Positions 1-12,854 of a stretch of 64,000 nucleotides of DNA are shown here, in pieces. Every line of letters starts with the position of its first letter. Position 1 is the stretch's first letter. A model generated the notes under the pieces. That model saw nothing but the letters and a program-made list of their open reading frames with translations. It searched no databases and was not told where the DNA came from. A program made the position numbers and the translations under genes. This DNA comes from Triops longicaudatus (lineage: Eukaryota > Arthropoda > Branchiopoda > Notostraca > Triopsidae): NCBI GenBank assembly GCA_022885665.1, contig JAGQDJ010000025.1, positions 496,001 through 560,000 of the forward strand, given 5' to 3'.

Positions 1-325
1 ATTGAAGTAATTATGAAATCCGTGCTCTGTCAAACTAAACGCCAAAAGTAAAATAAGCTTCGAATAATAAAACGAAGAATCAGAATCTATAACAGAATCT
101 CTTTATAACAAATTCTTTCATAACGACCGGTATCTACAATATACGGTTTGTAAAGTCCAGAGTAAAAGAAACGTACATAACGAGCCTCGAACATACTGAA
201 CCATTTACTCTGGCCTCAATTGTTCGTTGCAACGAGATTCAAATGTCTTTACATAAATGTCTTGGAAAAAAGTTTTTTTTCTTTTCTTTTTATACATAAA
301 CCTAACACGGTTTGCAGGTGCTTAC

Positions 326-1108
326 CACAGTTTCTTTCACAGCGACAACCTCGAGAGCGGAGGGGTAGTGGATCTTTTAGTAAATTATCAAACAATTGAA
401 TCCATTCGTGATCAGCGCCCCAGTCTAGCTCAGAACTCAGCGAACTGGTCCGACTTCGACACTGTTTGTGTCCCGCACCATCGCCTGACTCTTTGCCATT
501 CCACGCATAATTGCAATTACTCTCCCTAGCCGATTCACTATACTTCCTATACGAAAACGTCTGAGTGTGACTACTACTCGGAGTTCCGCTTATCGAGCGA
601 CTCCTCACGCTCGGTGTGGTATGATTCTCGAAACTTCGATTGTCCACAAGTCTCGGGGATATTGTTTCATAGTTGCTGTAAAAGCTCGGTGTTCGGTCAT
701 CAGCACTGGTGGGCGTGGTTGGACTGCGGAGCTCTGTTTTTTCAAACTCCTGAGAATCGTTTCCATTCTCAATGGGTAAACGTAAGGTTTCGTGATCCAA
801 ATACGAAGCTGGAGCAATAACGGTGGCGTTCTTGCGACTGGTGACACTCGCGATTTTCGTGGGTGAAGCAAGCTTGCTATTGTTGTGCTGGACGGAAGGA
901 TTTTTACGTAAACTCTTTTGAATAGTCTGACTGACACTGGGCTTTTTATTCAAACGCCACTTGGACAGAACGTTGTCTAAATCTTCACTGGACAATGGCG
1001 ATGTTTTCTCCAAGACGGGGACATTGCTATTACAATTAATAAGATTGTAATTCGGATCGGTCAACGAACCAGTACCCGAATCGGGACTGGCTCGAGCGTT
1101 AAGCTCGT
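326..1108 (-). CDS. Probable CLASP inter-TOG linker exon (partial gene)
   Basis: Open frame of about 260 codons, very rich in Ser, Thr, Asn and Pro, ending at a strong donor (CTGTG|GTAAGC) just left of position 326. It starts DELNARASPDSGTGS, and its end (DHEWIQLFDN) resembles the acidic-aromatic start of the second TOG domain of CLASP proteins. The exon upstream at 5628 ends with one spare base. An acceptor after position 1109 (ATGGAAG|AC) would join in phase to give ND-DELNAR. The pyrimidine tract before that acceptor is weak. A Met codon at 1115-1113 with good context (MEDELNAR) lies across the junction, so this could instead be the first exon of a separate gene or of a short CLASP isoform. 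No catalytic motif is visible. The assignment to CLASP is inference from order, strand, phase and weak similarity. Confidence 0.45.
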
Positions 1109-2387
1109 CTTCCATCGTTGCAAAGATCACCACAAGACTATTTAGGGTATCCCACAAGAAAAAACGAGTGCACCAAGTACAGTACTTTAACTTTGGTGAG
1201 GTAACATTCACCCGAGTTGGGAAACTCGTGTACCCATAATAAACTCAATTATGCAATCCAAAACACACGCACTCCACTAATGTGCAAGAGAGCACCAAAC
1301 TTGAACACTTGAAAAGCCGTAAAATGCAATATCACACTACTTCACGACCACGAAAGTACGTACCCTATCACGAACCTATTACGTACCTAGGCTTGTAATC
1401 AACGTAACTGGCTGTTACGTGCGTAATTTTTGAGAGGTTTAACAACTAACCAAGTGCACAATCAAATGGACTAAAAGGCCCTAGTGAACAGTATACCTTT
1501 TCACCACGTAGGTGAACGCTCTACTGCACGAACAGGAACCGGGGGAAAGTCTACCTGTGAGTACTAAACCTTATAGCACGCCACTCCTTTGGAGTGAGAA
1601 ACTCCGCCTTCTTACATTAAGCCTCCAAATGATGCGTACAGGTGAACCGAGTCCAGATTAAACGTAAAATAGTTAAGACTGACCCAACGAACTGATGAGC
1701 CCTGTTCTGACCATGCATTACTGTGACAGGTTACGTGAGCATCACGCAATGCTAAGGTTTTCTTTTCCGTCGTTGTCAATCTACGTCATCGTAAGATGAC
1801 AGTACGCAATCAGTTTATTAGAGACCGTGAATTAATATCCCAGCGGGACGTGGACTTGCTGCTTTATGGCATTCATAAAAGTCTGGTGCGGTTTTTTATG
1901 TTTCATCACCTCGTCATTGAGAAAAACCTTAATGGACCTTAGTTAGAAAGATGACTATAACCTGCGCATGACTTTCATGAGTGCGTTTTTTTTCTTTTTT
2001 GAATGGGAAAAAGTAGAAAAAGAATACTTTGAAAAAAATTTCCCATTTTCTACTTTCGTTTTTAGAACGTGTTACTCAAAAGTGAAGGCTTATTACGAAC
2101 GTGGTAACCACAACAATTCACTCGGAGTGTCGAACGACCTTCACGGATAAGACCTGCTCAAAAACAATCTGTTCAATACACGAAAGTGTTTACACCCCTA
2201 GGCCGTGACCCCAAACACAATTATAGACAGCCTACATCGTGACGACAGCTGCAGGCGAAATTGAGCCGGTAATCTGAATGCTTAAGATGTTCCAACAGTG
2301 AAAGAAATCCTGATTGCTCGGTCTAGACTTATCCGGATACTCGATTATTCAGATCGCTCCTGCAAAGGAATGCTGCCCTTTTATAAG

Positions 2388-2419
2388 ATAAAACCCCAAT
2401 CGGGATTTTGGGGTTTTAT
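2388..2419. repeat. Perfect 12-bp inverted repeat (hairpin)
   Basis: ATAAAACCCCAA at 2388-2399 is matched exactly by TTGGGGTTTTAT at 2408-2419 around an 8-base loop. No neighbouring gene explains it; it may be a remnant of a foldback element. Confidence 0.6.
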
Positions 2420-4644
2420 ATCGGCGGTGATTGAAGCCCAATTTTCCACGCCCTTGAAATTACAGAAAAATTATCTGATACGTTTCAAAATTATTAGTAT
2501 ATACTTATACAAGTCCTAGATATTAGAGAAAATAACTACATTTGTTATGAGCACTTAATTTTAGACAGAAAGTCTTGACCTTCAGACACTCTTAAAAAAT
2601 TCGTTAAAATGTCTTGCAATATTTAGGTTATTACATATACGATAATAACAGCTTTGTATTCGAAGCTAGCCTACAAACAAAGCCTTCCTTGTACGAAGAC
2701 TTTTCGTGCGCTGTCGAAATTTGGATTGCAATTTACAACTACAAAGTCGCAAACCAAAGCTGTGTCAAAATTTGTTTAAAAAGCCTCATTTATGTTTAAT
2801 CCAGCGAAAAGCATTACATAAGCAATTTTCCGCAACAATGGAAAACTAGCTGGGTACTTTCTATTCCTCGTCAAGTCTGCCAATTAAGGGTAAATTTACA
2901 AAAGCCGCTGTGCAATCGCTCTTATGCTGATTCTTTTCTTTAAAAACTCAACAAAAGCTGTTGCAGTTTACAACGAAAAGATTTCGTGCAAAACCGTGCT
3001 CGCTTAATTACACCCACGAAAGGATATCAACAACTTCAGCAAACAAAAACTAGCAGGAGTCTTGGCAAAATTATTGCGTAGTACTTAAGCAATGTCAACA
3101 CAAAGCAAAGTTTTTCACGCCAAATACCAATCCAAAGTCCCCAAATCTACTGATGCGTAAAACAAACCCCATTACATACAAAATGGATATTTGCTTCATG
3201 GGCTAACGGATGCGAAACAAATACTATATTAATTACACAAAAAGGCAAGAACGAGGAAAGCACACGTTTCCCGTTCACTTTTACTGCATAAGTAAACAAT
3301 CCTCGCATGATCTACTCGTAAAAAAATGTAGTGAAGAGTTTCCTGTACACTGACTGCACTTAACACGCCTTACACTTCCTTTTCTTTTCATTCACCTGAC
3401 GACGTTACACACATAATAATATCTGTTATATACATCGCTTTTGACTAGCAACATACTTGAACCTTGAGCGCGAAAGAAATTCGGGAATTTTTTTTAATTT
3501 TCTATAATATTTTTTGCCATATTTCGTTTTCATTTGTTTTAAAATTGATTATTTATTTGATGCATTTAATTGATTATTTATTTGATTATCTTTTTTACTT
3601 TTGTTCATCTTTCATGAATCTGTTTTTTAATCTTTTTTATCTATTTTTTATGTCTTCCTTAATCGTTTATTGTCTTATATATCTCTGATGTAGCCAACGA
3701 GTTGGTAAGGGAGGATATTTGAAACAATTAAATACACGTGTTTCACGCGATAGCAACATTCTTCCAAAATCCAAAGAGAAACAATAATCGAAAATAGACT
3801 TACATTTTATGCTTTAATTATATTTTCGACGAGACACTAGGAAAGATCTACTATCCATGGGAGTTTCAAAATCAACATAAAAATTCTACCATTAATGCTG
3901 AAAAGTGGTTGCCGAGGCAGTAGTCTCTTTAAAAGAGATCCTTTTATAAGAAACTTCCAGTAATAGTAGGCACATTTTAAGGCCCCTCGACATGTAAAGG
4001 TATAAAAAAGTGTCTAATGTAACGAACTTCGGATACGCCAAGCAATTTTTTCTATTCGTATTTGTTTTGCTATGTAGATAATTTTCTGGTCTAATAATTA
4101 CCATTCACCTTAAAATAAAAATTGGGACCTGGTACATCCGTTTATCCGATTTCCGTGTTTCTATAAAATGAAAACGTAGCAAATATTCAATAGTAATTTA
4201 AAAATTTAATAAAAGCTTTATGAAGGAAAACTCAAAGTAATGCACTAGATATCCTCAACAAAAACATTACTGTCACAACAGTTTCTTTGCTTTTTGAGTC
4301 ATTTTAACAGCATGATGTCTGAAAATTTCTTATATTATTCTCCCATAAGGGGTTTGTGTATTCCGGGGGCTTATGGGACATGGCTAAAGCAAAAGCTGAA
4401 TGAATCTAAACAGATATTGTATACAACATTTGTAAGCACTTCAGGAGCTATTTAGAGTACTTGAAATGCCGTTTCGAAAGAATTTCGAGTACATGGTACT
4501 CAACGTGTTTGAGGTAATTACATTCCACAAGATTCCGAGGATTGACAAGGAATTTTGCTTTTTTGACACCAAAACAACTCCCCGACAAAAACAGTAAATG
4601 AAGTGAAATATAATAGAGCTTGTAATGAAATTGACACTTTAAAT

Positions 4645-4958
4645 CAGGGATCGGCAACCTTTTCCCCTTCACGGGCCATTAAAAGCCATGTGAGATGACT
4701 GCGGGCCGGCGCTACGTGTAAGGTGAAGGCGGGCCGCAGTAGCCAATTGAAAACTTAATCGGGTATTACTTAAGGAAATAATAAAGACTGTTTACAAATT
4801 ATCCCTTTTTAATTAAAATTACACTGGTAAAGAAATAAGACCTTGTACGTATGCTCTTTTACACTCCAAATGTGCTATTTTACGTGAAACGTAATTCTCT
4901 GTCCGTGTACCGCGGGCAGGATAAAATGGGTACGCGGGCCGTAGGTTGCCGACCACTA
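4645..4958. mobile_element. hAT-type MITE (314 bp)
   Basis: The left end CAGGGATCGGCAACCT and the inverted right end (TAGTGGTCGGCAACCT) match at 13 of 16 positions and have the CAGxG...CGGCAACC look typical of hAT transposon ends. Internal GGGCC-rich segments next to both ends echo each other. An 8-bp flanking duplication is present, CTTTAAAT at 4637-4644 and ATTTAAAT at 4959-4966, with one mismatch. Eight bases is the hAT target-site size. There is no transposase frame, so this is a non-autonomous, somewhat decayed copy. Confidence 0.85.
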
Positions 4959-5627
4959 ATTTAAATCCTTCAATTACAAAGACGACACTGATTAAGACGC
5001 TAGGAATGACTTCTTCGACTCGGCAAACGTGAGGATCTAAATGCATTGGCTCGCATTCAAAATTCTCAGGCAATTCTTGGCAGTCAGATGAATATTAAGA
5101 GCGCAAATTTGTCAACGGTGTCAGCACTGGGTTTTAAGACCGGTCGTATTGCGCCCTTAAGGGTGCGAAACTAACTCTAACCATTATTAATAAGTAAATG
5201 ATATAACCGAAAAGTTATGCAGTAATTTATAGACACCTTGTTTCAAAATTTCTGGAGCTATAATAATTATAGTGTTTCCACAACAGATCAAAGAAACCTT
5301 CTGAAGCGCATTTGTTTCTTAAACTTCTCTTATATAAATCTTTCCTTTTCTACGTTTTCGCTCACGAAACTTTACAGCCTTCTCCATGGCTGCATTGTAT
5401 TGTATAATGTTCGTTTTACACGCCACACCGGAAAGGCCGATAAGTATAGGACTCGTTTTCATTCCTTCTAAAGTTTTTTTTTTTTAAACTTTTTTTTAAT
5501 GACGTTACAAAACGAATGAGAACTGTATTTTAGTGTTGACACAAAGACTGTCATTAGATAAGAAGGCCTAGGATCTGTACTCTAATGAGCCATACACCGG
5601 TAATTAAGCTAAGTAAAGGGAACTTAC

Positions 5628-7417
5628 CATCGTTGACCAGTGCAGTAGGCTGCAACATGCCGGAATCACGAAGTTCATCAAATTTCGCCATTAGTGCCGG
5701 CAACCTATATACAGAAACATACATAAAATGTATAAGTACAGTAAAAGTCAAAGTATTAGAATACACGAACAAAATGAAATGCGAAAAGATTATAAATAAT
5801 ATAAAACAAATGAAAATCATGTTACAATGAGTAATAATAATAATTATAATTATAATAATATGATAATAATAAAAATCTTATGTGAAGCAGTTTGTAATGA
5901 TATGTTTACTAATTGTTTACTTCGTTGGTGGAACATTCTGCTTTTTCTGTAGATCCAACCGTACGCGTTCTCCGACATGTTTGTAGACTTCTACAAGAGA
6001 ATTGAAGGCCGCGTCTCTAACTGGAGGCGTAGGATCACTCAGCAATCGTACCAAACTAGGCACAATTTTGCTCACGGACAGGGAAGTAACGCCATGACTA
6101 TGACCAAGAAAAAAAGAAAAGTAAAATAGCTCCTTTGCCTTGTGGAACTAGATATCGTGAAGCTTACGTGTTAAGCGTCTCCTGGAAGACCAGCATAATT
6201 TCTTCGCGTACTTTCGCATTTTTGTGGGAAAATGCTGGTACAAGCCTCTCGAAAAGCTGCTGAGGTGGACACGTATCCTTCATGAGATGTGTAAGAAGCT
6301 CGTGCGCTTTCTCTCGTACCGAATCTTTTGCATCCCCTGGGAAAAAAAATATGTTTAAGTAAAACAGAAGTTTCTGTAAAATTCGAATATAGTGCGTAAA
6401 TTAGACAAGCGGATGTGTATGACCTATAAAAGACTGCTTTAGTGGTAGTCGGTGTAAAGGAATTTCGAAAGAATCAATAAAGGCTCCTTACCAAGTCGGT
6501 CGATTATCGACGGCACAACGGAAGGCAAGTACGGTCGAAAGTCTTCACTCAAGCGTCCCACCAACAATCCAAGAATGTCCAAGCCATTTTGGGATACCTG
6601 CGAATGCCCATAAACAGGAAATAATTTAGAATTCTAATTCGTGGAACGTTTGCAAAATCTTTCACGTCCGCGGGCTACCCCAAATTATGCTTCTTTCGTC
6701 AAAAAAGTATGGTTGATGACGTAACAGCTCCACTAATAAAAGGACACGCCACATAAGGAAACTTACACAAAACAGGTACTCCGCCCAGGCTTACACACCT
6801 TCGGCCATCGTACACCTCTACGTGCAAGTAAAATTTAACGACAAAATAGGGACCTCCCTATTTTTGCCCTAACTTAATTTTTTGATTAATAATAGGCCCA
6901 AAATAACGCTAGGTGTAGTACTTGTAAATTTCCATCAAATTAACTAATTTTTTATTACATTAACGGGAAACTTTCTAACGTTACGACACTAATCAGTATT
7001 TACTTCACACAGAGAAAGAAATAAAATTAATCTAGGCATGTAGCTGTGGAATGTTAAATGTCAACCATAACCTATAATTTATTAAAATTGTATTGATTAA
7101 ACTTTACAAGGCCAGTCGAGTAGCAGAAGTCGCAGGGAAGGAATAATAAATCACAACATGGAATTTTATAGATTGTAAAAAGAATAAGATAAAAGGGAAA
7201 CAAATGGAATGGAAACGAGATATGAGAAGTAATTACCAACCTTGAAGTTGCTGTTTTGTAGCCAGGGAATTAATCCGTCTATAAATGCTCCGATATCTTC
7301 ACATTCTATCGAATTATCCGGCACATTGAGGTACGCAATGATATCTCCACCAATAGCAATTTTTTTCTTGATGTCGGCTGTGCCCAACAATGATACAAAC
7401 AAATCCATGTTCGACAT
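5628..7417 (-). CDS. CLASP: CLASP (CLIP-associating protein), N-terminal TOG1 exons
   Basis: CLASP proteins bind microtubule plus ends and kinetochores and promote rescue through arrayed TOG domains. Five exons are supported: 7241-7417 (start ATG, MSNMDLFVSL), 6492-6597, 6168-6336, 5921 to about 6104, and 5628-5704. All phases agree. The product opens with the first TOG domain: GGDIIAYLNVPD, VSQNGLDILGLLVGRLSEDF, then HEAT-like helices with KDSVREKAHELL, KNAKVREEIML and PTPPVRDAAFNSLVEVYKHV. It ends in LPALMAKFDELRDSGM, matching the helix after TOG1 in animal CLASPs. The gene continues leftward, probably through the exon at 326-1108, and most of it lies outside the window. The start Met is supported by position relative to the TOG1 domain; about 840 bp of spacer separates it from CEP135. 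Confidence 0.85.
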
Positions 7418-8260
7418 GGCACTTCACTGAAGTTTTGGCAACTTGGAAAGGTCGATTGTTGGGGTAAAATATAACTTGAATCACAAATCCTTAGTCCAGC
7501 ACATGTTCCTCAAACTGTAAGCCCAATAAACACGGGTACATCTGTATCAGAGAAATGCTTGATATACAACTGTTTCCTGTAAAACAGATCTACATAGCAT
7601 GCAAATCGCTTTCTAAATGAGATTATCATTAACGGCCTTCCTCATAAGAAGGTACATAACAATCTTACAAGGAGCTTAAAAAAGACAAACAAGACATAAA
7701 TACTACCGCTTTTCGTTATACAGCTTTACATGAACAATAAATGCGTAACATAACCGTAAATAAAATCAAAATTACTAATAATAAGACTAAATTTCACGAC
7801 GCGGTGAATATTTTCTTTTAATGATATGATCGTTTACTTTCTATGTTATGGTTACAAATAGCAAACGTAAACTACCTTTCAACATCGAAAAGTTTTGCAG
7901 TTAACTAGATATCAAAAGTATAGTTATTGCTTAACAAAGTTTATGTTTAATGCTTGCTTACCTGTTTTTCTTTACCGATTTTCTAAAACCTGCTGCCTTC
8001 TCCAACAGAAATCTCGACTCTATCGACTATCGTGACGGTTCATAATCGGAACGTATTACTATCGATATCTTCGATTACAAGGAACTGGATTATTTTGGCG
8101 CGGAAATTTATTTGAATCTTTATACCAGTTGTACAGGGTAATCACAACAATTAATTCGAAGGTTTACGACGGGCAATGTTCGAGATATGTGTGCGGTACT
8201 TACGTAATAATATAATATCAATGTACTTTGATCAATAATTTGCCAGAAAAACATTTAGTT
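7418..8260. other. Spacer between CEP135 3' end and CLASP 5' end
   Basis: AT-rich, no coding exon seen. A TTTATT at 8107-8112 reads AATAAA on the minus strand about 150 bases past the CEP135 stop and is a reasonable poly(A) signal. The CLASP promoter should lie in the rest, but no clear core element is visible. Confidence 0.5.
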
Positions 8261-11200
8261 TCATGAAAGAGGAGGAGTTTTGGAAGGAGATTGGAACAAA
8301 CGCTCAGCTACGGTGCTCTTCCCATTGCCTTTTCCTACGCTTGACTTTCCTTCGCTTTGATTGTCGTCGCTATCTTGCACAAATGAACACGGAAGATTTA
8401 CTGACGCAACATTGGGCGGTTGAGTCTGGTTGGTCGAAAATTCTGTGCGTTCTTGCGAGGCTCCAAACGATTCGTAGTTCACCACGGACCGGGAAGTACT
8501 CATATATCTTTTTAATTCTTGTTTTGTGCGCTCTTTCTCGAATCGTTCATTAGTCATGTTTTGCCGCAACCGACGGCATTCTAGCTCCAAGTCAGCAACC
8601 TGTCCTTGTTCCATACGAAGCTCTGCGCGTGCAGCCATCCTATGTAAGAATATTAATTGCTAATTTGCAAGGTTTGGCTAAGTTTTCGTCTTACAAATCT
8701 CTGAGGAGTTCTTGTTCTCTTCCCTGCGCACGATGGATTTCTCCTTGGACTTGTTCCAACTCAGCTTCCTTGGCCATGCGTTCTTGGCGCAACGAGACTA
8801 CCAACGCCTCTAAAGATCGTGTCGACTCCTTTTCCAACGTGAGCCGCTGCTGTAAAATCCGCACATCGTCCTTCAGGCGTTCCATCTCAGAATCCATCTA
8901 AAGCACGTGAATTTTAAACTAATTCCTCTAAAAAAACGGTATCTTTACTTGAGAATTTTGCGTGTCTTTGACAGCCGCTTCAGAACGCATTCGTTCAAGT
9001 TGCTTCTCCAGCTGCTGGTGAAGATCTCGTGCAGCTTCCAACTGATTGCCGACCCGGATTCGGTCTTGCTGAGTATCATTCAACGTGGTTTCCAAAAAAG
9101 CTATTCTATGTGCCGCTTCCTGAGCCTAGAACATCATATAAGTTTTGTTCGATAACGTCTAATTAACGCACCTGTGCTTCCGCTTCTTTGCGAAGCGTGC
9201 GTTGTTCCGAATACAAAATTTCTAACTCGCTGGTCCTTCTCCTTAAGCGAGATATTTCTCCTTGCAATTTCTCAATCTCATCCAAATGGGATTGCATGGT
9301 CCGCTCCAATTGAGCTCTCTGCGTGTCTTGCGAACTGGCTTCCGCCGAGAGGTGATGAAACTGCTTAAGTAGCTCTTCTTGGTCATGTTCCTAGAAGAAA
9401 GCGTTACGCGTTAAATTGTAGTATTGAAGCACCAGGGAAAGCAAGAAGTTTTACCTTTCTGGCTAGCAAATTTTCAATGTGCTTAACACGATCTACGTAT
9501 TCTTGCATCTGAGATCGAAGCTGCTCAGTTTCCCTCTGCGTTCGCTGAACGTCAGCTTTGGCTTCAGCCATTTGGTCCAGCAATCGCCTTTATGAAAGGT
9601 TTACGTGCTTAGTAGTGTTATTTTTTATTATTATTTTTTTAAGTAGGTAAACTAACAGCGCAAATAAAAATACAGTGTAAGAAATAAAAATACGCATACG
9701 AGTAAACATACGCACTATAAAAAATAAATAAGAAACTACAAAAATAAAAATTAAAAAAATCCTTTAAAAAACTGAAACAATGTAACCCTTCAAGAAATAC
9801 ATAAAGTTTTTACATTACTTTGTTCAGTTACTCAGGATTTTAAAAGTAACGTTCAAAAATTTACCTATTCTCCCGTAGCAATGCTTCAGCTTCGCTTTGT
9901 GATGTCTTTAGCTCAACGGAAAGGCGAGAGACTTGTCTCTGCAATGCTTCTAATTCGAGTCCTTTCCGGGCTTCGTTATCTTGAGTTTGCCGTAGCTGTG
10001 ACTGCAACAACTGCAGATTTTGCTGTTCTTTGATAACAGCCTGCTGTTTCTCAAACAATTCCTTTTCGCGCAAAGCCATCCTTTCCTGAGCTAGCTCCAA
10101 ATCTTTCGTGAAACGCAAGTTCTCAGCTTCCAAGTATTGCTTATTCGAATCCGTCATCTGCAAGTTACTCTGCAAGCTCGACACAGTAGCTTGCCAGTGG
10201 CGAACTTGCTCCTCCAAATCAGCTTTTGTTCTTTCGCTTTGATCAAACTGATTCTCCTTTTCGGCTAATTTCCTGCGCAAGTCAGCCAGTACCCTTTCGC
10301 GCTCTTCAACTTGTAATCTAAAAAGAAAAGCTATTTAGTAAGACTTCTCATACTAAGGAGCCCATACTGTAAGTGTTGATGTTGGCTCTTTTCCATTATC
10401 AGTTCACGCTCCGTTGCGCTTAACTTGTCCAAAAGCCGTCTATTTTCCTTTTCTGAGGTAGATACTTTATTCATGTAGGTCCCACATTTGCTGTTGGCTT
10501 GCTCTTTATCTGCGCACAGTTTTGCGACATTCGCTTCAGATACCTTTAAAACACTTGGTTAATTCCATCATTAAAACTTTTTTATGCATTTTACTTTCAA
10601 ATCTCTTTCAAGTATCTCTACACGGGATTTAAGTGCCTCTTTTTCCTGAAGCAAATCTTGCAACAGCTTAGTAACTTGGAGCGGTGCAACGCTAAACAAG
10701 TCTTCTTCTCGTCCTAGACTACGTTGCTGCGGCTGCTCTTCGGCTGGTGTAACTTGAACGTTTTGTGTTTTTAAAGTCGGAGTTTTGGTTTGGGTGCCTT
10801 GTGATTTGGCAGAAGGTACGCAAGGTGGACTCGATGTAACACGTACTTTCTCTTGCCGGCTTTGCATTAACTGTTTTAGCTGTATCACATTATTATAATA
10901 CTCTTGCCGATGTTGGTTCATGAATGCTAACAGTTCTTCCAAGCGATGGTTATCAGATTTCGCAGCAGCCTCTTGTCCAGTGTTTTGGAGGCCGAAGGGT
11001 TTACGCATGTTGCTCACCAAATTCTTTATTTCCACCATAAGATCTCCCTCTTAATAACGAATATATAAAAGTAACGCATGTCAGTACTACAATTGATGCA
11101 AGAGTGCGTGTACCTTGACTAGCCATAACTTTCATTTTGTCCAACAGCGAATCTTTTTCTCGTTGCAATAATTTTTGTTCTTGTTCACTCGCCTTCAACT

Positions 11201-12461
11201 GATTCTTCAACACGGAAATTTCGTTCAACAAGCTCGTCATTTCTCTGCGATGATCACCGGCAGTAGGAACCTAAGAAAAAGGATTGGGCAAAATGTATAA
11301 AAAGAGGGTAAATTAATACTTCTTTGAATGCAGTTTTTCGCTTGCTTTCAGGTGATGCTAGGGAAATAGCTCTTTTCATGGCTTCATGTTGCGTTTCTAT
11401 TGCTTCGGTAAGTTGGCGTTTCAGACCTTCGTTTTGCCGTTTTAAATGCTCTAGTTCAGCGATCATACAACTGCCTGGCTTGTTATCTTGGGAAGACTTG
11501 GACGGTAATGAAGACAAACGATCTTCCAAGTGCCATACCTGTTTAAGAACATATTTATTATATCAAAAATAATAAAAAAATAAGACAAAATAAGAATAAA
11601 AAGAAGGTCCGATTACTTTGGCTTTATAATTTTCCAGCATCAATCGCGTGGCTTTTAGCTCCCGTTTCAACTCTCTCATTCGGTCTTCCTGAGCAGAAAC
11701 ATGGGACTCCACTTGATCCACAATCCTTGAAGCCTGATCTCCATCTAGTGATTTCAGCAATTTATCATAGAACTGGTCCTTGCTTGATAAAGCAGCTTTG
11801 CTTTTGAACATTAGCTGGATAAGCCGATGGGCTTCGGTAAGATCTGGTTTGGAATGCGGCAACTGACGAAGAATCTCCTCGTAGGCAACTAATGTGGCAG
11901 CTTGTTTTTTGGCGAGAAAATCTAGGTCTTCGTTTTTTTCTTCAAGAGCAACTATTCTTCTGTGGAATTCTAAAACAGAAAATAGTTAAGCGTCATCTTA
12001 AGGTTGAAACAATGGGAACATCCTAACACTATTGGTAGAACTGTTTTATTGTGTTCATTGGCTACCTTTAGCTTGTTTTTCCCAGTTGTCTTTCTCTTCT
12101 TTGTCATGGATTTTGTAGAACCGGACTTGATTAAGTAGTTTTTCGTTCTCAACGGTGCATTTGTTCAGGTGAAGGGACAGTTCATTATTTAACTGAAAAA
12201 CGAAACAAGACAAAACATAAATTAAGTAAAATTCTTTATTGCAGTTCAATAAACCTTCTCCAAATGGCTGCACTTGGTTACTGCGTCTTGTTTGATCTCG
12301 GATAGCGTTTCTAGGTCCTCGAGTAGTTTTTTCGCCAGCTGGCTTGACTCTTCTGACAGGTATTCGAAATAACCCAAACATTCGAGTTTTTGCTTCACAC
12401 CTACATACGTAGCTTTGCTGCTCTTATGAATACCCGCTTTCAAATGGCCAACGCTTGCCAT
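8261..12461 (-). CDS. CEP135: CEP135/Bld10 centriole cartwheel protein
   Basis: CEP135 (Bld10 in flies and algae) is a coiled-coil scaffold of the centriole cartwheel and pinhead that links SAS-6 spokes to microtubules. Thirteen exons: 12255-12461, 12066-12192, 11617-11969, 11320-11538, 11114-11270, 10595-11049, 10368-10543, 9865-10317, 9455-9587, 9172-9390, 8949-9125, 8695-8897 and 8261-8639. All phases are consistent and give 1,085 residues, close to vertebrate CEP135 (about 1,140). The N-terminus (YVGVKQKLECLGY, then an LxxKLLEDLE helix) matches the conserved head that starts with a tubulin-binding coiled coil. The body is almost unbroken heptad coiled coil rich in Glu, Gln and Lys. The tail (RLRQNMTNERFEKERTKQEL) matches the conserved C-terminal segment shared with TSGA10, and the protein ends SPSKTPPLS. 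There is no sign of decay. Confidence 0.9.
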
Positions 12462-12854
12462 TTCTCACGCAAGCACTATTTATGCCAGACAGCATCAGAA
12501 TCGACAGAATTTAACACAGTACCTAGCCACTCGTACGTCAAAACATAATAAAGCGGCTGCGCGCCATTTTTTAATGCCTCAACAGCAGAGGGCGTCCTTT
12601 TCAAACGGAAGCTTTCTATTGGCTACCTGACTCCCATTTGAATCTATAATAGGAACTCGAGTTACGCGATCGTAGATCTCGCTTATAAGCGGTACTTGAA
12701 GAATATTTGATTGTTTGTAGCGAACCACTACATTTCTTTTGCTTGTGTACACTTGGCTCTGGCTGCAAGTCCATTTGTATTTAAAACAATGTAATTAACC
12801 TTCAGTTTCAGAGACTGTAATACTCTTCATTTATTAAAAAATTAACTAATTCAG
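12462..12854. promoter_or_regulatory. CEP135 upstream region and SUPV3L1 3' flank
   Basis: A 393-bp spacer between two minus-strand genes. TTTATT at 12830-12835 reads AATAAA on the minus strand, 20 bases past the SUPV3L1 stop, and is the likely poly(A) signal. The remainder should hold the CEP135 promoter; no clear TATA box was seen. Confidence 0.5.

Larger units (their letters stand above)
1109..5627. other. Long non-coding stretch, probable CLASP intron
   Basis: No convincing exon seen in 4.5 kb on either strand. It contains the hAT-type MITE at 4645-4958, a strong hairpin at 2388-2419 and AT-rich low-complexity DNA around 3480-3690. The predicted short frames here lack family resemblance and plausible splice borders. 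The flanking phases fit a single large intron, unusual beside the short introns elsewhere. Confidence 0.5.
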
